Below are positions 27,626 through 37,484 of a stretch of DNA of 64,000 bases, piece after piece. Position 1 is the first letter of the stretch; the number at the start of each line of letters is the position of its first letter. The notes beneath the pieces are model-generated. The model saw only the letters and a program-made list of their open reading frames with translations. It searched no databases and was not told the origin of the DNA. This DNA comes from Pseudanabaena sp. Salubria-1 (GTDB taxonomy: Bacteria > Cyanobacteriota > Cyanobacteriia > Pseudanabaenales > Pseudanabaenaceae), in NCBI GenBank assembly GCA_023336205.1, contig JALQCR010000009.1, forward strand, positions 62,001 to 126,000, given 5' to 3'. Made by a program: the position numbers and the translations under genes.

Positions 27626-29107
27626 ATGACACAACTAAGCGTTATGGATTTAGCAAAGAAAGGTGATCCTCATGCGATCGCATCTTTGATCAATCGCTCG
27701 CTAGCATCTAAAGGTATCCATGCCGAAGCTAAACTTGAAGCAGAATGTCTAATAATATCCTTACAAGCTTCCCAGATACCCAACCAAAAAGCGGTTGTGA
27801 CAATTATTCAACGAGGCATGGTCGTTTTACAGGTCAAGCAAATCAAGCGCGTCAAAATTTTGACCTATCGCTCCGATAATCAGTATCTAGCTTGGCAGGA
27901 TGAAATCGATTTTGGTAACAATGATGCTCCTACCAAGCCTTTAGCAACTCCACAGATTGTCAAGAATAATAATAGCGATCAAGGTCAAAATGTGAATCTT
28001 GTCAGCAATCCAAAAGGAGTCATCCTCGTGCAGAAGTTGTCTCAAATCCAGCAAAACTTGCAAGAATACCAAGACATCATTGTCCGCTTTACCGATGAAC
28101 AAGTTGGTACTGTTCGATGTTTAACTACACTCACAGAATTAATTCAGGTAATTAGCCAGCCAAGCTTCTTATTTGCATCTGTCGCTTCTAACCCAAACTT
28201 ACGAAGTTTGCTTGATACGATCGCCGAATCCAGTAAAACTGATCAGCATGGCGATCAAGTAATTACTAACCTATCGATACTACAGCCAGGACAACAGTGG
28301 CAAAAAGCCAAAATCCGCCTAGTTACTAAGATATTTTTAGAACCTGCGGAACTTACCCAAGATCAGAATGAGTCAGAAGTCACGCATCAAGGACTTACTT
28401 TGGACTTGGCAGAAAGCAATCCTGAATCTATGACTGATGCCTCTCCAGATATACAGCTAAACAATGCTAGTGGAGAAGATGAGCAAGATAATTCTGAAGA
28501 TGCGATAACTAAGCTAGGCTCAGAATCTAATTCGCAAACATTAACTATCAATTCATTATTTGATGATTTCCCAGAACCGCCATTACCAAGTTCTCAATCA
28601 ACTCAAATAGTTAATGATATAACTGAAAATTCTGATTTTTCAGATTCTCTATTTGATGACTTTATGAATGTAGATTCTGGGAATAGTTATCGTGAAACTG
28701 AGAATTTGTCTATTCAGCAAGTAAGTGAGCAAACAAAGCCAACAGATGAAGATAATGATTTGTTTGGCAATTTCTCATCAAATGATGACTCTGTTAAAGC
28801 TGGCTTAAATAAATTAGAAGGTGATATAGAGTCTATTAAATCTAGGATTCCCAAGCAGAATCTAGATAAATTTTTGCAGCTGATGGATGAAGAAGAGCAG
28901 ATTAAAGCGAAATCAGAAACTATTAACAACAAAAAAGATATTGACAAAGATGCTCTTCATATAAAAACAGATTTTGGGGCAACAAACATAGAGCGAATAT
29001 TGAGCAATATGGAGACCATTACTCTCAGTGGCTCAAGTTCAAAATCTTCATCTGATTTTGTCACATTGGAAGACTTTGCAGAAGACTTAAATTCTGTTAG
29101 CTTCTAA
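27626..29107 (+). CDS. Cyanobacterial protein of unknown function with acidic linker
   Basis: 493 residues. An N-terminal domain of about 90 residues (MDLAKKGDPHAIASLINRSL, CLIISLQASQIPNQKAV, KRVKILTYRSDNQYLAWQDEI) is followed by a helical region (about 125-235). A long acidic, low-complexity stretch contains two SLFDDF motifs, then a short C-terminal helical part ends VTLEDFAEDLNSV. The N-terminal domain resembles that of the protein at 5699-7315. There is no signal peptide or membrane segment. Function unknown. Confidence 0.75.
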   Translation: MTQLSVMDLAKKGDPHAIASLINRSLASKGIHAEAKLEAECLIISLQASQIPNQKAVVTIIQRGMVVLQVKQIKRVKILTYRSDNQYLAWQDEIDFGNNDAPTKPLATPQIVKNNNSDQGQNVNLVSNPKGVILVQKLSQIQQNLQEYQDIIVRFTDEQVGTVRCLTTLTELIQVISQPSFLFASVASNPNLRSLLDTIAESSKTDQHGDQVITNLSILQPGQQWQKAKIRLVTKIFLEPAELTQDQNESEVTHQGLTLDLAESNPESMTDASPDIQLNNASGEDEQDNSEDAITKLGSESNSQTLTINSLFDDFPEPPLPSSQSTQIVNDITENSDFSDSLFDDFMNVDSGNSYRETENLSIQQVSEQTKPTDEDNDLFGNFSSNDDSVKAGLNKLEGDIESIKSRIPKQNLDKFLQLMDEEEQIKAKSETINNKKDIDKDALHIKTDFGATNIERILSNMETITLSGSSSKSSSDFVTLEDFAEDLNSVSF

Positions 29108-29159
29108 CAAATAAAATTTTGGATGTGGGCTTTGTCCACATCCAAAATTTTATTTGTTA
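29105..29159. terminator. Perfect 24-bp hairpin after the gene at 27626
   Basis: Arms 29105-29128 and 29136-29159 are perfectly complementary (TAACAAATAAAATTTTGG...). The left arm includes the stop codon of the upstream gene. Confidence 0.75.
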
Positions 29160-29197
29160 CCAATCCTCTAAATAGCCTTGCCATGTGGAGGATTTGT

Positions 29198-29578
<381 letters not shown>

Positions 29579-29580
<2 letters not shown>

Positions 29581-30850
29581 ATTGCTTGGATGTCTCTAAC
29601 TGTTCACAAATTTCAACTAAACGGAAGTTTGCAGGAAATTTCCCGTCAACTTTAATCTGCTTGACATATTCAGAAGGAATCCGCCAAAGAAGTTTGCTGT
29701 CTAAAGCCTTGATGATATCTCCATGATCGATAACTCCAGCTACCGAGCCAACAGGCGATCGCACAATGACATAACGCAATTGTTTCTGTTCGAGTAGATT
29801 CACTATTGTGGAAATTTGCGTTTTGAGATCGACAGTATCAATTTCGTCCAAGGGTTTAATCAGTGCTTGCAAAGATTTTGATTGCCATTCACTACTGTCA
29901 ATATTGCGGATAGCTCCAGCCGAAATTATTCCGCGATCGCGACCATTTGAGGAAGCAATGTAAATAGGATTTGCGTCTTTCTCTTCCATTAATAAAAATT
30001 TATCAGCAAATTCACGCAGTGAGATCTCGGCATCAACTAGGCGGAAATCTCTGGTCATCGCCGCTTCGGCATTAATATCAAGTAGAGCTTGTTGCAAATT
30101 GTTGAGATAAAGATAGCCACCTGCATTACCAAATAGAAACCATCCAATAAAGATCAGAAAAATACCGCCGATAGGACTACCATTGAAGCTAACTAAGCCC
30201 CCCAAAATCATAGTTAAAATCCCACAAAACTGCCCCGATCGCGCTGCCCATCGGATACCTGCAAAGCGATCGCCTGTCAGTTTCCAAACCGCTGCTTTGA
30301 GAATATGACCTCCTTCAAAGGGTAGCGCGGGTATGAGGCTAAACACACCAAATATGAGATTGATTCGAGCAATATTCAGCGCAATCATTGTCCAAATGGT
30401 GCGCATACTGCCAATACTATCGGGTAACGTCTCAAGAGTTTTAGGATTGCTAGAGAAAATGACATCTCCTGCAATTAGCCAAGCAGCCGTAAATCCGATC
30501 ACACTCAAAACTAAGCTCACTAGGGGACCTGAGATGGCGATACTAAATACAGAGAAAGGATCTTTAGCTTCCTGCTCAATCGAGCTTGCCCCACCCATAA
30601 ATTGAATGTTAATCGCGTTAATATCTACGCCACGAGCCTTCGACATGATTGCATGGGCAATTTTATTGAACATGATCGATAAAAAGAAAAGTATGGCGGT
30701 GATTGCTCCATAGCCCAGAGAAAAAGATGGCGATAGCTTCGTATAGGCAGCACTCAGCCAAACAGCTAGAAAGCCGAGGACGAGAAACCATGATGAATCA
30801 ATATATAGAGGAATGCCAGAAATGCTGCCGATGCGGATACCGCCTCTCAT
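29579..30850 (-). CDS. Site-2-protease-like (M50) membrane protein with CBS domains, catalytic motif lost
   Basis: 423 residues. The N-terminal half has the M50/SpoIVFB-type fold with about six membrane segments (IPLYIDSSWFLVLGFLAVW, GPLVSLVLS, IPALPFEGGHIL). The C-terminal half has two CBS motifs (NPIYIASSNGRDRGIISAG; RYVIVRSPVGSVAGVIDHGDIIKAL). In active family members HELGH binds zinc; here the place reads NKIAH (62-66). The third ligand motif, usually PLDGG, reads PFEGG. The frame is intact, so this is probably a pseudoprotease kept for another role, such as substrate or nucleotide sensing. Confidence 0.82.
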
Positions 30851-30964
30851 GATGTGCCTGTCCTAAATTTTTGTACTGATTGGCGCTAAAAGCTTTTGAT
30901 TACCTTTTGATTACATTTTATAGCAATCCTCAGAGTGTTTAAGAGTAAAGGTTGCTTCGCGCCT

Positions 30965-32275
30965 TTAGTTTTGGGCTTGAAGATAAGCGATCGCATCTTC
31001 TTTGGTATAAATTTCACGATCAATCATGGCAAATCTTAGGCTTTGTATTATTGCGCCCATTTGCTTACCTTTTGTATATCCAAGCTGCGTAAGATCTGCA
31101 CCTGTTAATGGAGATTTGACCAATTGCCATTGGCTGAGATATTGCCAAACAATTCGTCGATAAGCAGGTTTACATTTTATTCCCGCCAAGATCAATGTTG
31201 GAGTGTCAAATTGTTGCAGAAATTGAGTAATATCTGATTTTTTTGAGCCAAAATTTGTTGGATTTGCCAAATCTAATAGTAAACTCGCTAATCTTTGTTG
31301 TCTTGTTTTTTGTTCAGGTGTTAACCCCAAATCAAGTTGAGTAGCGATCTGATCTGGTAAATAGGATAGCAATAATTCCAAGCCTAGTTGCAGCGGTGCA
31401 TAAGTTTTGATTTCTAATCGCTTAAGTAAATTTAGCCAATATTGCGATCGCCGCCATTGATGCTTAAACGAATTAGCTAAATCTGCGGGTAGTATTAACT
31501 CTGGATGAATACATCTCAATGCACCTAATTTTTGCAAAAGTGCAAACATAGCACCAGCCCTAGGCTCAGCAAGAGTATAAAGTAATTCCGATCGCAATCG
31601 CGCCCCGCCAATCGCATCATGGATTCCGCTTGCAGTAGTTGCCATGATTTCTGCATGGGTTTCTGTGGAAATCTCAAAATCCAGTCGCACGGCAAAACGC
31701 ACAGCTCGAAACAACCGACGCGGATCTTCCTCAAAGCTACCTGTACGAATGGCGCGTACTTGTTTATTGGCTAAATCTGCCAGACCATTGAAGCGATCGA
31801 TCACTTCGCCTTTAATTCCCAATTGTGGATCGAGTTCTATAGCCAAAGCATTAACCGTGAAATCGCGCCGCCACAAATCATCTTCGAGAATTGTCGCGAT
31901 CACTTGTGGATTTGCCCCAGCATAGGCATAAATCTCGCGCCGCGCCGTCGCCATGTCCATTTCAAAGTCTTGATCTGCATCTTGCCAGCTCAGTGCTGCT
32001 GTCTGAAATTTTTCATGGAGTTGTAATTTTGATGCGGGAAAAAGTTGATGCAAAGCGATCGCTACTTTCATTCCAGCCTGTTCTCCCCCATCGAAAACTA
32101 AGTCTAGATCTTTATGTAAAGGCGGCGATGGATGATTTTCTCTCACTATGGCATCGCGAACAATACCACCCACAGCGAAAGCCCGTAAATTCAAATCATG
32201 GGCAATCTGCGCTGTCGTTAAAATAATTTGCCATTGCAAAGGACTAAAGAAGCGATCGAAATTTTTCAAATACAT
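30965..32275 (-). CDS. cca: CCA-adding tRNA nucleotidyltransferase / poly(A) polymerase family
   Basis: About 436 residues. The class II nucleotidyltransferase head has AVGGIVRDAIV and the DLDLVFDG carboxylates, RRDFTVNALAIEL and the EEDPRRLFRAVRFAVRLDFEI motif. The C-terminal part is the helical RNA-binding body. It repairs tRNA 3' CCA ends or adds A; in cyanobacteria paralogues may split these tasks, so I keep both names. An upstream in-frame ATG at 32299 would lie in the neighbouring hairpin, so I prefer 32275. Confidence 0.88.
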   Translation of the reverse strand: MYLKNFDRFFSPLQWQIILTTAQIAHDLNLRAFAVGGIVRDAIVRENHPSPPLHKDLDLVFDGGEQAGMKVAIALHQLFPASKLQLHEKFQTAALSWQDADQDFEMDMATARREIYAYAGANPQVIATILEDDLWRRDFTVNALAIELDPQLGIKGEVIDRFNGLADLANKQVRAIRTGSFEEDPRRLFRAVRFAVRLDFEISTETHAEIMATTASGIHDAIGGARLRSELLYTLAEPRAGAMFALLQKLGALRCIHPELILPADLANSFKHQWRRSQYWLNLLKRLEIKTYAPLQLGLELLLSYLPDQIATQLDLGLTPEQKTRQQRLASLLLDLANPTNFGSKKSDITQFLQQFDTPTLILAGIKCKPAYRRIVWQYLSQWQLVKSPLTGADLTQLGYTKGKQMGAIIQSLRFAMIDREIYTKEDAIAYLQAQN

Positions 32276-32286
32276 TTTTTTCGTTA

Positions 32287-32309
32287 AAAAAGCTAGCAAA
32301 GCTAGCTTT
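32287..32309 (-). terminator. Terminator of the LOG-family gene
   Basis: AAAAGCTAGC-AAA-GCTAGCTTTT forms a perfect hairpin 9 bases beyond the stop of the minus-strand gene at 32318 and before cca. Confidence 0.75.
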
Positions 32310-32317
32310 TCTACTAG

Positions 32318-33388
32318 TTAGCGTTGTTCAGGATGACAAACTAGGGGATTACCACTATCACAAGTGTCGTTAATCGCTGAAATTAACTCATACAAGCGTC
32401 CAAAACCATGTTGATTAAAATGCATGGCTAGCCGAGGCAAATCCAGAATATGTGGCTCATTGGCTTCTTTGGGCAGAGCAACGCTGCGCTCGATTTTGCC
32501 ACTGATTAAAACATCGCTGAAATTATCATTTAGGCGATCTAGATGTTCGTCAGTAATTTCTATGTGCAATCGAATTAAAAATAAATCCTCAACCCATCGA
32601 CAAGAGTGATAAACACTATAAAAAGAAGCAATAAATTGACAAGCTTCATCGATATCATCGGTAATTTTGTAAAGACTACGGTCTTCTTTCGTAATCAATC
32701 CTCTTTCGAGTAAATTATTCTGTACAAATACATCCCAGTCATTCCAATAATCTCCACCCTGTTTGTCGATTAGGACGATCGGGCGCGGCGTTGTTCTTCC
32801 TGTCTGACAGAGCGTTAAACATTCAAAAAACTCATCTTGAGTACCGAAACCTCCAGGAAAAAGCGCGATCGCGTCACTCTCTTTTATAAAATAAAGTTTG
32901 CGCGTAAAGAAATAACGAAACCTAACTAAACGCGAAGCCTCAGATACAAATCCATTACTCGATTGCTCAAAAGGCAGACTGATATTTAAGCCAAAAGAAT
33001 TATTACCTGCGCCTTCATTTCCTGCCGCCATGATGCCGCCCCCAGCCCCAGTAATCACCAAGAACCCTTGTTTTGTGATTTTTTCAGAAAACTCAAAGGC
33101 TTGGCGATATTCAGGTGCATTTGCTGAAGTACGCGCTGAGCCAAAGATACTCACTTTACGATTAAAGCGATGAGGATAAAACATAGCGATCGCTTTTTGC
33201 ATATCCTGCAAAGAACCTGTCAAGATTTTCCAGTCTAAGCGTTCTGTATCAGCCTGACTAATTTGGGCGATCGCTTTTAAAGCATTGTAAATTAGCTCTC
33301 CATGCTCGGTTGCGTCAAGATTATCAACCAACTTATGCAAATCATGAGAAAGCGCTTCGATATCTGAACGTGAAGGATTTATAGCCAT
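32318..33388 (-). CDS. LOG-family (TIGR00730) Rossmann-fold protein
   Basis: 356 residues. The lysine-decarboxylase-like core has FGSARTS, GAGGGIMAAGNEGAG and the hallmark PGGFGTQDEFFE (PGGxGTxxE). LOG proteins release free cytokinins from their ribotides, but bacterial members differ in substrate. This protein is longer than the ~200-residue plant enzymes, with extra N- and C-terminal regions as in cyanobacterial homologues. It lies upstream of cca in the same direction. Confidence 0.85.
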   Translation of the reverse strand: MAINPSRSDIEALSHDLHKLVDNLDATEHGELIYNALKAIAQISQADTERLDWKILTGSLQDMQKAIAMFYPHRFNRKVSIFGSARTSANAPEYRQAFEFSEKITKQGFLVITGAGGGIMAAGNEGAGNNSFGLNISLPFEQSSNGFVSEASRLVRFRYFFTRKLYFIKESDAIALFPGGFGTQDEFFECLTLCQTGRTTPRPIVLIDKQGGDYWNDWDVFVQNNLLERGLITKEDRSLYKITDDIDEACQFIASFYSVYHSCRWVEDLFLIRLHIEITDEHLDRLNDNFSDVLISGKIERSVALPKEANEPHILDLPRLAMHFNQHGFGRLYELISAINDTCDSGNPLVCHPEQR

Positions 33389-33418
33389 AAAAGTTATTTT
33401 ACAGTGATTTACTCTTTG

Positions 33419-33483
33419 ATAAAGTCCATAATTTTTTTAAAAGCCTTGCATAGCAAAGCTTTTAAAAAAATTATGGACTTTAT
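33419..33483. terminator. Long hairpin between divergent LOG and ferredoxin genes
   Basis: Arms ATAAAGTCCATAATTTTTTT... pair over about 25 bp around a CTTGCATAGC-type centre. It lies between the starts of two divergent genes, an odd place for a terminator. It may insulate the promoters or be a relic. Confidence 0.55.
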
Positions 33484-33541
33484 GCATTTAAGTAAGATAA
33501 TAAGTGTGTAATAAAAATTAACAAACAATTAACACTCAGCT

Positions 33542-33841
33542 ATGGCGAACATTACGTTTGTGAATGAAGGAAAAGAAGCGATCGCAATGGATGGCGTTAA
33601 CCTTCGCATAAAAGCTCTCGAAAACAACATCGACATCTATAAGTTTGTTGCGAAGCTCACCAACTGTAATGGTTATGGACAATGCGCCACCTGCGTAGTT
33701 GAGATTGTCGATGGTCTTGAGAACCTCTCCCCAAAGACAGAATTTGAAGAAAAAAAGCTTAAAAACAAACCAAATAATTATCGTCTCGCCTGTCAAACCT
33801 TGGTAAATCAAGGAAATGTAAGTGTAAAGACTAGACCATAG
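33542..33841 (+). CDS. 2Fe-2S ferredoxin-like protein
   Basis: 99 residues. The plant-type ferredoxin fold has cluster ligands in [10 protein letters not shown] (about 42-51) and a fourth Cys in RLACQ (about 83). The spacing CxxxxxCxxC is slightly different from photosynthetic PetF. It may donate electrons to a specific partner rather than serve as the main photosystem I acceptor. No partner gene adjoins it. Confidence 0.85.
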   Translation: MANITFVNEGKEAIAMDGVNLRIKALENNIDIYKFVAKLTNCNGYGQCATCVVEIVDGLENLSPKTEFEEKKLKNKPNNYRLACQTLVNQGNVSVKTRP

Positions 33842-33960
33842 TTTTTGGCTTTTAGCTTTTGGCTTTTAGCTTCTAGCTGTTGGCTTTTAGGCTGTACAAC
33901 TAAAATCTTAGGAAGGAATTCAATAGCCAATAGCTAATGGCTAATAACTATTAGCTAAAG
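33842..33960. repeat. Low-complexity TTTTGGCTTTTAGC / AGCCAATAGCTAAT repeats
   Basis: The ferredoxin stop is followed by several imperfect copies of TTTTGGCTTTTAGC, and about 50 bases later by the partly complementary AATAGCCAATAGCTAATGGC. They could pair into a loose stem and act as a terminator. No gene is seen between here and dnaJ. Confidence 0.5.
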
Positions 33961-34067
33961 ATGTGCGGTAAAACGTACTACTTGTGAGTATCCATAAACA
34001 AACAATCAGTGCTACGTTAAATTAGAATAATTGTCTATGAATCCTTTAGGCGACAGAGAAACCCCCT

Positions 34068-35201
34068 ATGGCGCGTGATTATTACGAAATCCTTGGAGTC
34101 GATCGCAGTACTGACAAAGAGGAAATCAAACGAGCATATCGACGTTTAGCTCGAAAATATCACCCCGATGTCAATAAAGAAGCGGGGGCAGATGAACGAT
34201 TTAAAGAAATTAACCGTGCTTATGAGGTTCTCTCTGAGCCAGAAACCCGTGCGCGGTATGATCGGTTTGGAGAAGCTGGAGTCTCAAGCGGTGGCGGTGG
34301 ATCACCTGACATGGGCGATATGGGCGGATTCGCCGATATCTTTGAGAGCTTCTTTAGCGGATTCTCTAACACAGGACAGCAGCAGCAAGCTCGCCGTCGC
34401 AGTGGTCCTACTCGTGGCGAAGATTTGCGCTTTGATCTGAAACTAGAATTCCGTGAAGCCGTGTTTGGTGGTGAGAAGCAAATCAAAATTTCTCATCTTG
34501 AAACTTGTGGAACTTGTGCAGGTAGTGGCGCAAAACCAGGTACACGCCCTCGCACTTGTGGCACTTGCAGCGGTACTGGTCAAGTTCGCCGTGCTACCCG
34601 TACTCCCTTTGGTAGCTTTACGCAAGTTTCTACCTGTCCAACTTGTAACGGCACTGGTCAAACCATTGAGGATAAGTGCGAAAGTTGTAATGGCTTAGGG
34701 CTAAATCAGGTTACCAAAAAGTTAAAAATCACGATTCCCGCAGGTGTCGATAGTGGGACAAGACTGCGGGTATCTAGTGAAGGTGATGCTGGACAGCGCG
34801 GTGGCCCCTCAGGCGATCTCTATGTTTACTTGTTTGTTCAAGCTGACAATGAGTTTGAACGTGAAGGTATTAACGTTTTATCAGAAATCAAGATCAGCTA
34901 TTTGCAGGCAATTCTGGGTGATAAAATCGCGATTAATACTGTTGATGGCAAGAAACCTCTCACGATTCCCGCAGGTACTCAGTCTGATACGGTCTTGACA
35001 TTAGAAGGATTAGGTGTTCCCAAGCTAGGCAATCCTGTCGCTCGTGGTGATCATTTAATCAGAATCAAGATCGATATTCCGACTAAAATCGGTAATGAAG
35101 AGCGCGAAGTGCTTGAGAAGCTCAAAGAGAAGCAACTTGGCAGTGCAGCTAAGGGTGGAATTGGTGACATCTTAGGCGGTATATTTGGAAACCAAAAATA
35201 A
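34068..35201 (+). CDS. dnaJ: DnaJ (Hsp40) co-chaperone, type I
   Basis: 377 residues with all parts of a type I DnaJ: J-domain (1-70) with the HPD triad, a G/F-rich linker (74-115), the zinc-binding domain with four CxxCxGxG-like repeats ([32 protein letters not shown]), and the two C-terminal substrate domains. It stimulates DnaK ATPase. It is followed by a perfect hairpin, so it is probably a single-gene unit; dnaK and grpE are not adjacent. Confidence 0.95.
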   Translation: MARDYYEILGVDRSTDKEEIKRAYRRLARKYHPDVNKEAGADERFKEINRAYEVLSEPETRARYDRFGEAGVSSGGGGSPDMGDMGGFADIFESFFSGFSNTGQQQQARRRSGPTRGEDLRFDLKLEFREAVFGGEKQIKISHLETCGTCAGSGAKPGTRPRTCGTCSGTGQVRRATRTPFGSFTQVSTCPTCNGTGQTIEDKCESCNGLGLNQVTKKLKITIPAGVDSGTRLRVSSEGDAGQRGGPSGDLYVYLFVQADNEFEREGINVLSEIKISYLQAILGDKIAINTVDGKKPLTIPAGTQSDTVLTLEGLGVPKLGNPVARGDHLIRIKIDIPTKIGNEEREVLEKLKEKQLGSAAKGGIGDILGGIFGNQK

Positions 35202-35203
35202 AG

Positions 35204-35250
35204 AATAAACTTAAAAAAGCCTTGCAAAGCAAGGCTTTTTTAAGTTTATT
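35204..35250. terminator. Terminator after dnaJ
   Basis: A perfect 22-bp stem (AATAAACTTAAAAAAGCCTTGC and its complement) around AAA starts 3 bases after the dnaJ stop. Confidence 0.85.
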
Positions 35251-35286
35251 TATATAATATTCTTTTAAAGCTTACGACAAAGATAT

Positions 35287-35520
35287 ATGTGCATTCAGGC
35301 TATCAAATCCATCGATTTACGCGGCGTTCCCTGTCCGCTCAGTTTTGTGCGAGCAAAATTGCATCTTGAAAAGCTGGAGACTGGACAATTGTTAGAAGTA
35401 TTGCTAGATGGGGGGGAACCAATTGAGCAAGTTCCTAATAGCCTTATTTCTGATGGTCATCAGGTAAAAGGCATCGAAGAGCGCGATCGCTTTTTTGCTT
35501 TGACAGTCCAAAAAGCATGA
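35287..35520 (+). CDS. TusA-family sulfur carrier protein
   Basis: 77 residues. The family motif CPLSFVRAK (CPxP variant, active Cys about 17) follows SIDLRGVP, and the fold ends DRFFALTVQKA. TusA-like proteins carry persulfide sulfur for tRNA thiolation or cofactor synthesis. Here the motif is CPLS rather than CPxP, so transfer chemistry may differ. It is followed after 13 bases by rsgA, so they probably share a transcript. Confidence 0.82.
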   Translation: MCIQAIKSIDLRGVPCPLSFVRAKLHLEKLETGQLLEVLLDGGEPIEQVPNSLISDGHQVKGIEERDRFFALTVQKA

Positions 35521-35533
35521 TGCAAGCAACCCC

Positions 35534-36607
35534 ATGCTGGCTATAACAGGTACAGTCTTGGCTGTACAAGCCAACTATTATCGCGTGATTTTAGATCAAG
35601 CTTTCAGTCTAGAGTTGCTTGATGAATCTGGTCAAAAATTTAGTCAACTTGTCCATGAGCTACTCTGCACCCGCCGCGCTCGACTCAAAAAAATTGGTCA
35701 GCAGATCTGTGTAGGCGATCGCATCACTATCGAAGAACCAGACTGGCAAGGGGGACGCGGAGCCATATCGGAAGTGGAGCCACGTCGTAATTTGCTTGAT
35801 CGCCCTACTGTAGCTAATGTTGATCGTATTTTATTAGTTTTTGCCCTAGCTGAACCAAGCCTCGATCCACATCAACTCAGTCGCTTTTTAGTAAAAGCCG
35901 AAAGTACTGGGGTTGATGTTTTGTTGTGCTTAAATAAGCGCGACTTAGTCAACGAGCAAATATGGCAATCGTGGTGCGATCGCCTGAGATCTTGGGGATA
36001 TCCACCGATCTCTATTAGTACTTACACCCGTGAAGGTATTGACGAGCTTGCTCAACATTTACAAACTGGCGTAACCGTCGTAGCAGGACAGTCAGGTGTT
36101 GGTAAATCTAGCCTAATAAATTTACTAATTCCCAATTTACAAGTTCGCGTTGGTGAAGTTTCTCAACGTTTAGGACATGGGAAACACACTACTCGACATG
36201 TGGAGCTCTTTGCATTGCCTGCGGGGGGATATCTTGCTGATACCCCAGGTTTTATGCAACCCAACCTGACCGTCACACCTCAGGAATTAACAGATTGTTT
36301 TCCTGAAGCAAGGCAAAGATTAGCCTCAGGAGAAAGTTGTCAGTTTAATGATTGTTTACATCGTCGCGATGAGCCAAATTGTGTGGTTCGCGGTGATTGG
36401 GAACGCTATGAGCATTATTTAGCCTATTTAGAAGAGGCGATCACTTATCAACAAAGGATAAAAAATACAGCCAATGCTGATGCTTCGGTCAAAGTGAAAG
36501 ATACCAGTGATGGTAAACAACAGCAAGAGCCTAGATTACTGAAGAAACGCTATCGAAGAGAGTCACGTCGTAGCGAACATCAAAATCTAGAAACAGATGA
36601 TGATTAG
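35534..36607 (+). CDS. rsgA: RsgA, circularly permuted ribosome-assembly GTPase
   Basis: 357 residues. An N-terminal OB fold is followed by the permuted GTPase: NKRD (G4) comes before GQSGVGKSSL (G1) and DTPG (G3). The zinc-binding tail has C-x-DC-H...C (ESCQFNDCLHRRDEPNC). RsgA helps the final maturation of the 30S subunit. A basic, glutamine-rich C-terminal extension (about 320-357) is extra. Confidence 0.94.
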   Translation: MLAITGTVLAVQANYYRVILDQAFSLELLDESGQKFSQLVHELLCTRRARLKKIGQQICVGDRITIEEPDWQGGRGAISEVEPRRNLLDRPTVANVDRILLVFALAEPSLDPHQLSRFLVKAESTGVDVLLCLNKRDLVNEQIWQSWCDRLRSWGYPPISISTYTREGIDELAQHLQTGVTVVAGQSGVGKSSLINLLIPNLQVRVGEVSQRLGHGKHTTRHVELFALPAGGYLADTPGFMQPNLTVTPQELTDCFPEARQRLASGESCQFNDCLHRRDEPNCVVRGDWERYEHYLAYLEEAITYQQRIKNTANADASVKVKDTSDGKQQQEPRLLKKRYRRESRRSEHQNLETDDD

Positions 36608-36649
36608 AATTATGTATTCCCTGCTTTTGCAGGGAATACATAATTCTAA
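36604..36649. terminator. Terminator after rsgA
   Basis: TTAGAATTATGTATTCCCTGC pairs with its complement around a short TTT-type loop. The left arm overlaps the rsgA stop. Confidence 0.8.
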
Positions 36650-36736
36650 GTTTTATTAATGCGCTTGTAAGGCACGATATAGTATCTAACGAGCTTCAAG
36701 CTTGTTCCCTAATCGAAGGTCGTATCTTAATCGCAC

Positions 36737-37405
36737 ATGAAAAAGTATATTTCCCTTGCTGCTGGCTTAGTCTTATTCGCAGTCAGTGCTTGCACAACAG
36801 CTACTCCTGTAGCCGATAATGCAACTCCCACTAAATCTGCTTTACCTACAGCTACTGCCACAGAAAAGCCCACAGAAAAGCCAAAAGATGGGACAACCCC
36901 AGAAGTTAAAACTGGCGAAAAGCCCGAACCAACAACAAGTGCTAATGGTTGGCAAGATTACAAATCTTCGGCTGGGAAATTTACGGTGGAAGTGCCTAGC
37001 AAGCCACAGGAGCAATCTCAAGAGCAGAAGACTAACGTTGGTACAATTAAACTAAATATGGTGATTGCTGAAGCCAGTGACTCAGGGTACTTCATTGGCT
37101 ATGCTGACTTCCCAAACAAAATCGCCAATCCTGCTGATGTCCAAAAAGGACTAGGAGATTCGGTTAAAGGATCTGTGGCAAATCTTAAGGGAGTCATTAA
37201 GTCGGAGAAAGAATACATGCTTGGAGATGTTCCTTGCCGTGATTTTGAAGCTAGTGGCAAAGTTCAGACCACGGATGTATCGATGAAGGGTAGATTTTGT
37301 CTTGCAGGAAATCGTTTGTATCAAGTATTTGCGTTAGGTGCTGCCGATAAAATTGCGGCAGCCGATGTCGATCGCTTTATTAAATCTTTCAAGATTGAAA
37401 AATAA
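36737..37405 (+). CDS. Lipoprotein with PsbP-like/DUF-type C-terminal domain
   Basis: 222 residues. The signal ends in a lipobox AVSAC (Cys 19), so the protein is lipid-anchored. A linker rich in T, P, K and E (about 20-75) leads to a globular domain with YKSSAGKFTVEVPSKPQEQ and DVDRFIKSFKI. The start of that domain resembles the PsbP/PsbP-like opening (short hydrophilic strand then -F-V-P-), as in the PsbP gene at 62019, but I am not sure they are related. Function unknown. Confidence 0.75.
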   Translation: MKKYISLAAGLVLFAVSACTTATPVADNATPTKSALPTATATEKPTEKPKDGTTPEVKTGEKPEPTTSANGWQDYKSSAGKFTVEVPSKPQEQSQEQKTNVGTIKLNMVIAEASDSGYFIGYADFPNKIANPADVQKGLGDSVKGSVANLKGVIKSEKEYMLGDVPCRDFEASGKVQTTDVSMKGRFCLAGNRLYQVFALGAADKIAAADVDRFIKSFKIEK

Positions 37406-37441
37406 AAACAAAAAAATGGATTGCGATGCAACCCATTTTCT

Positions 37442-37482
37442 ATAAAAAGAGAGGCGACGCATTGCGTCGCCTCTCTTTTTAT
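37442..37482. terminator. Bidirectional terminator between the lipoprotein gene and ctaE
   Basis: Arms ATAAAAAGAGAGGCGACGC and the complement surround ATT, between convergent genes. A weaker hairpin (AAAATGG...CCATTTT) lies at 37414-37439. Confidence 0.85.
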
Positions 37483-37484
37483 GC

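Noticed and set aside
33419..33483. A riboswitch or RNA thermometer before the ferredoxin gene
   Set aside because: The structure is a simple symmetrical hairpin like the many gene-end hairpins here; no conserved aptamer elements were seen.
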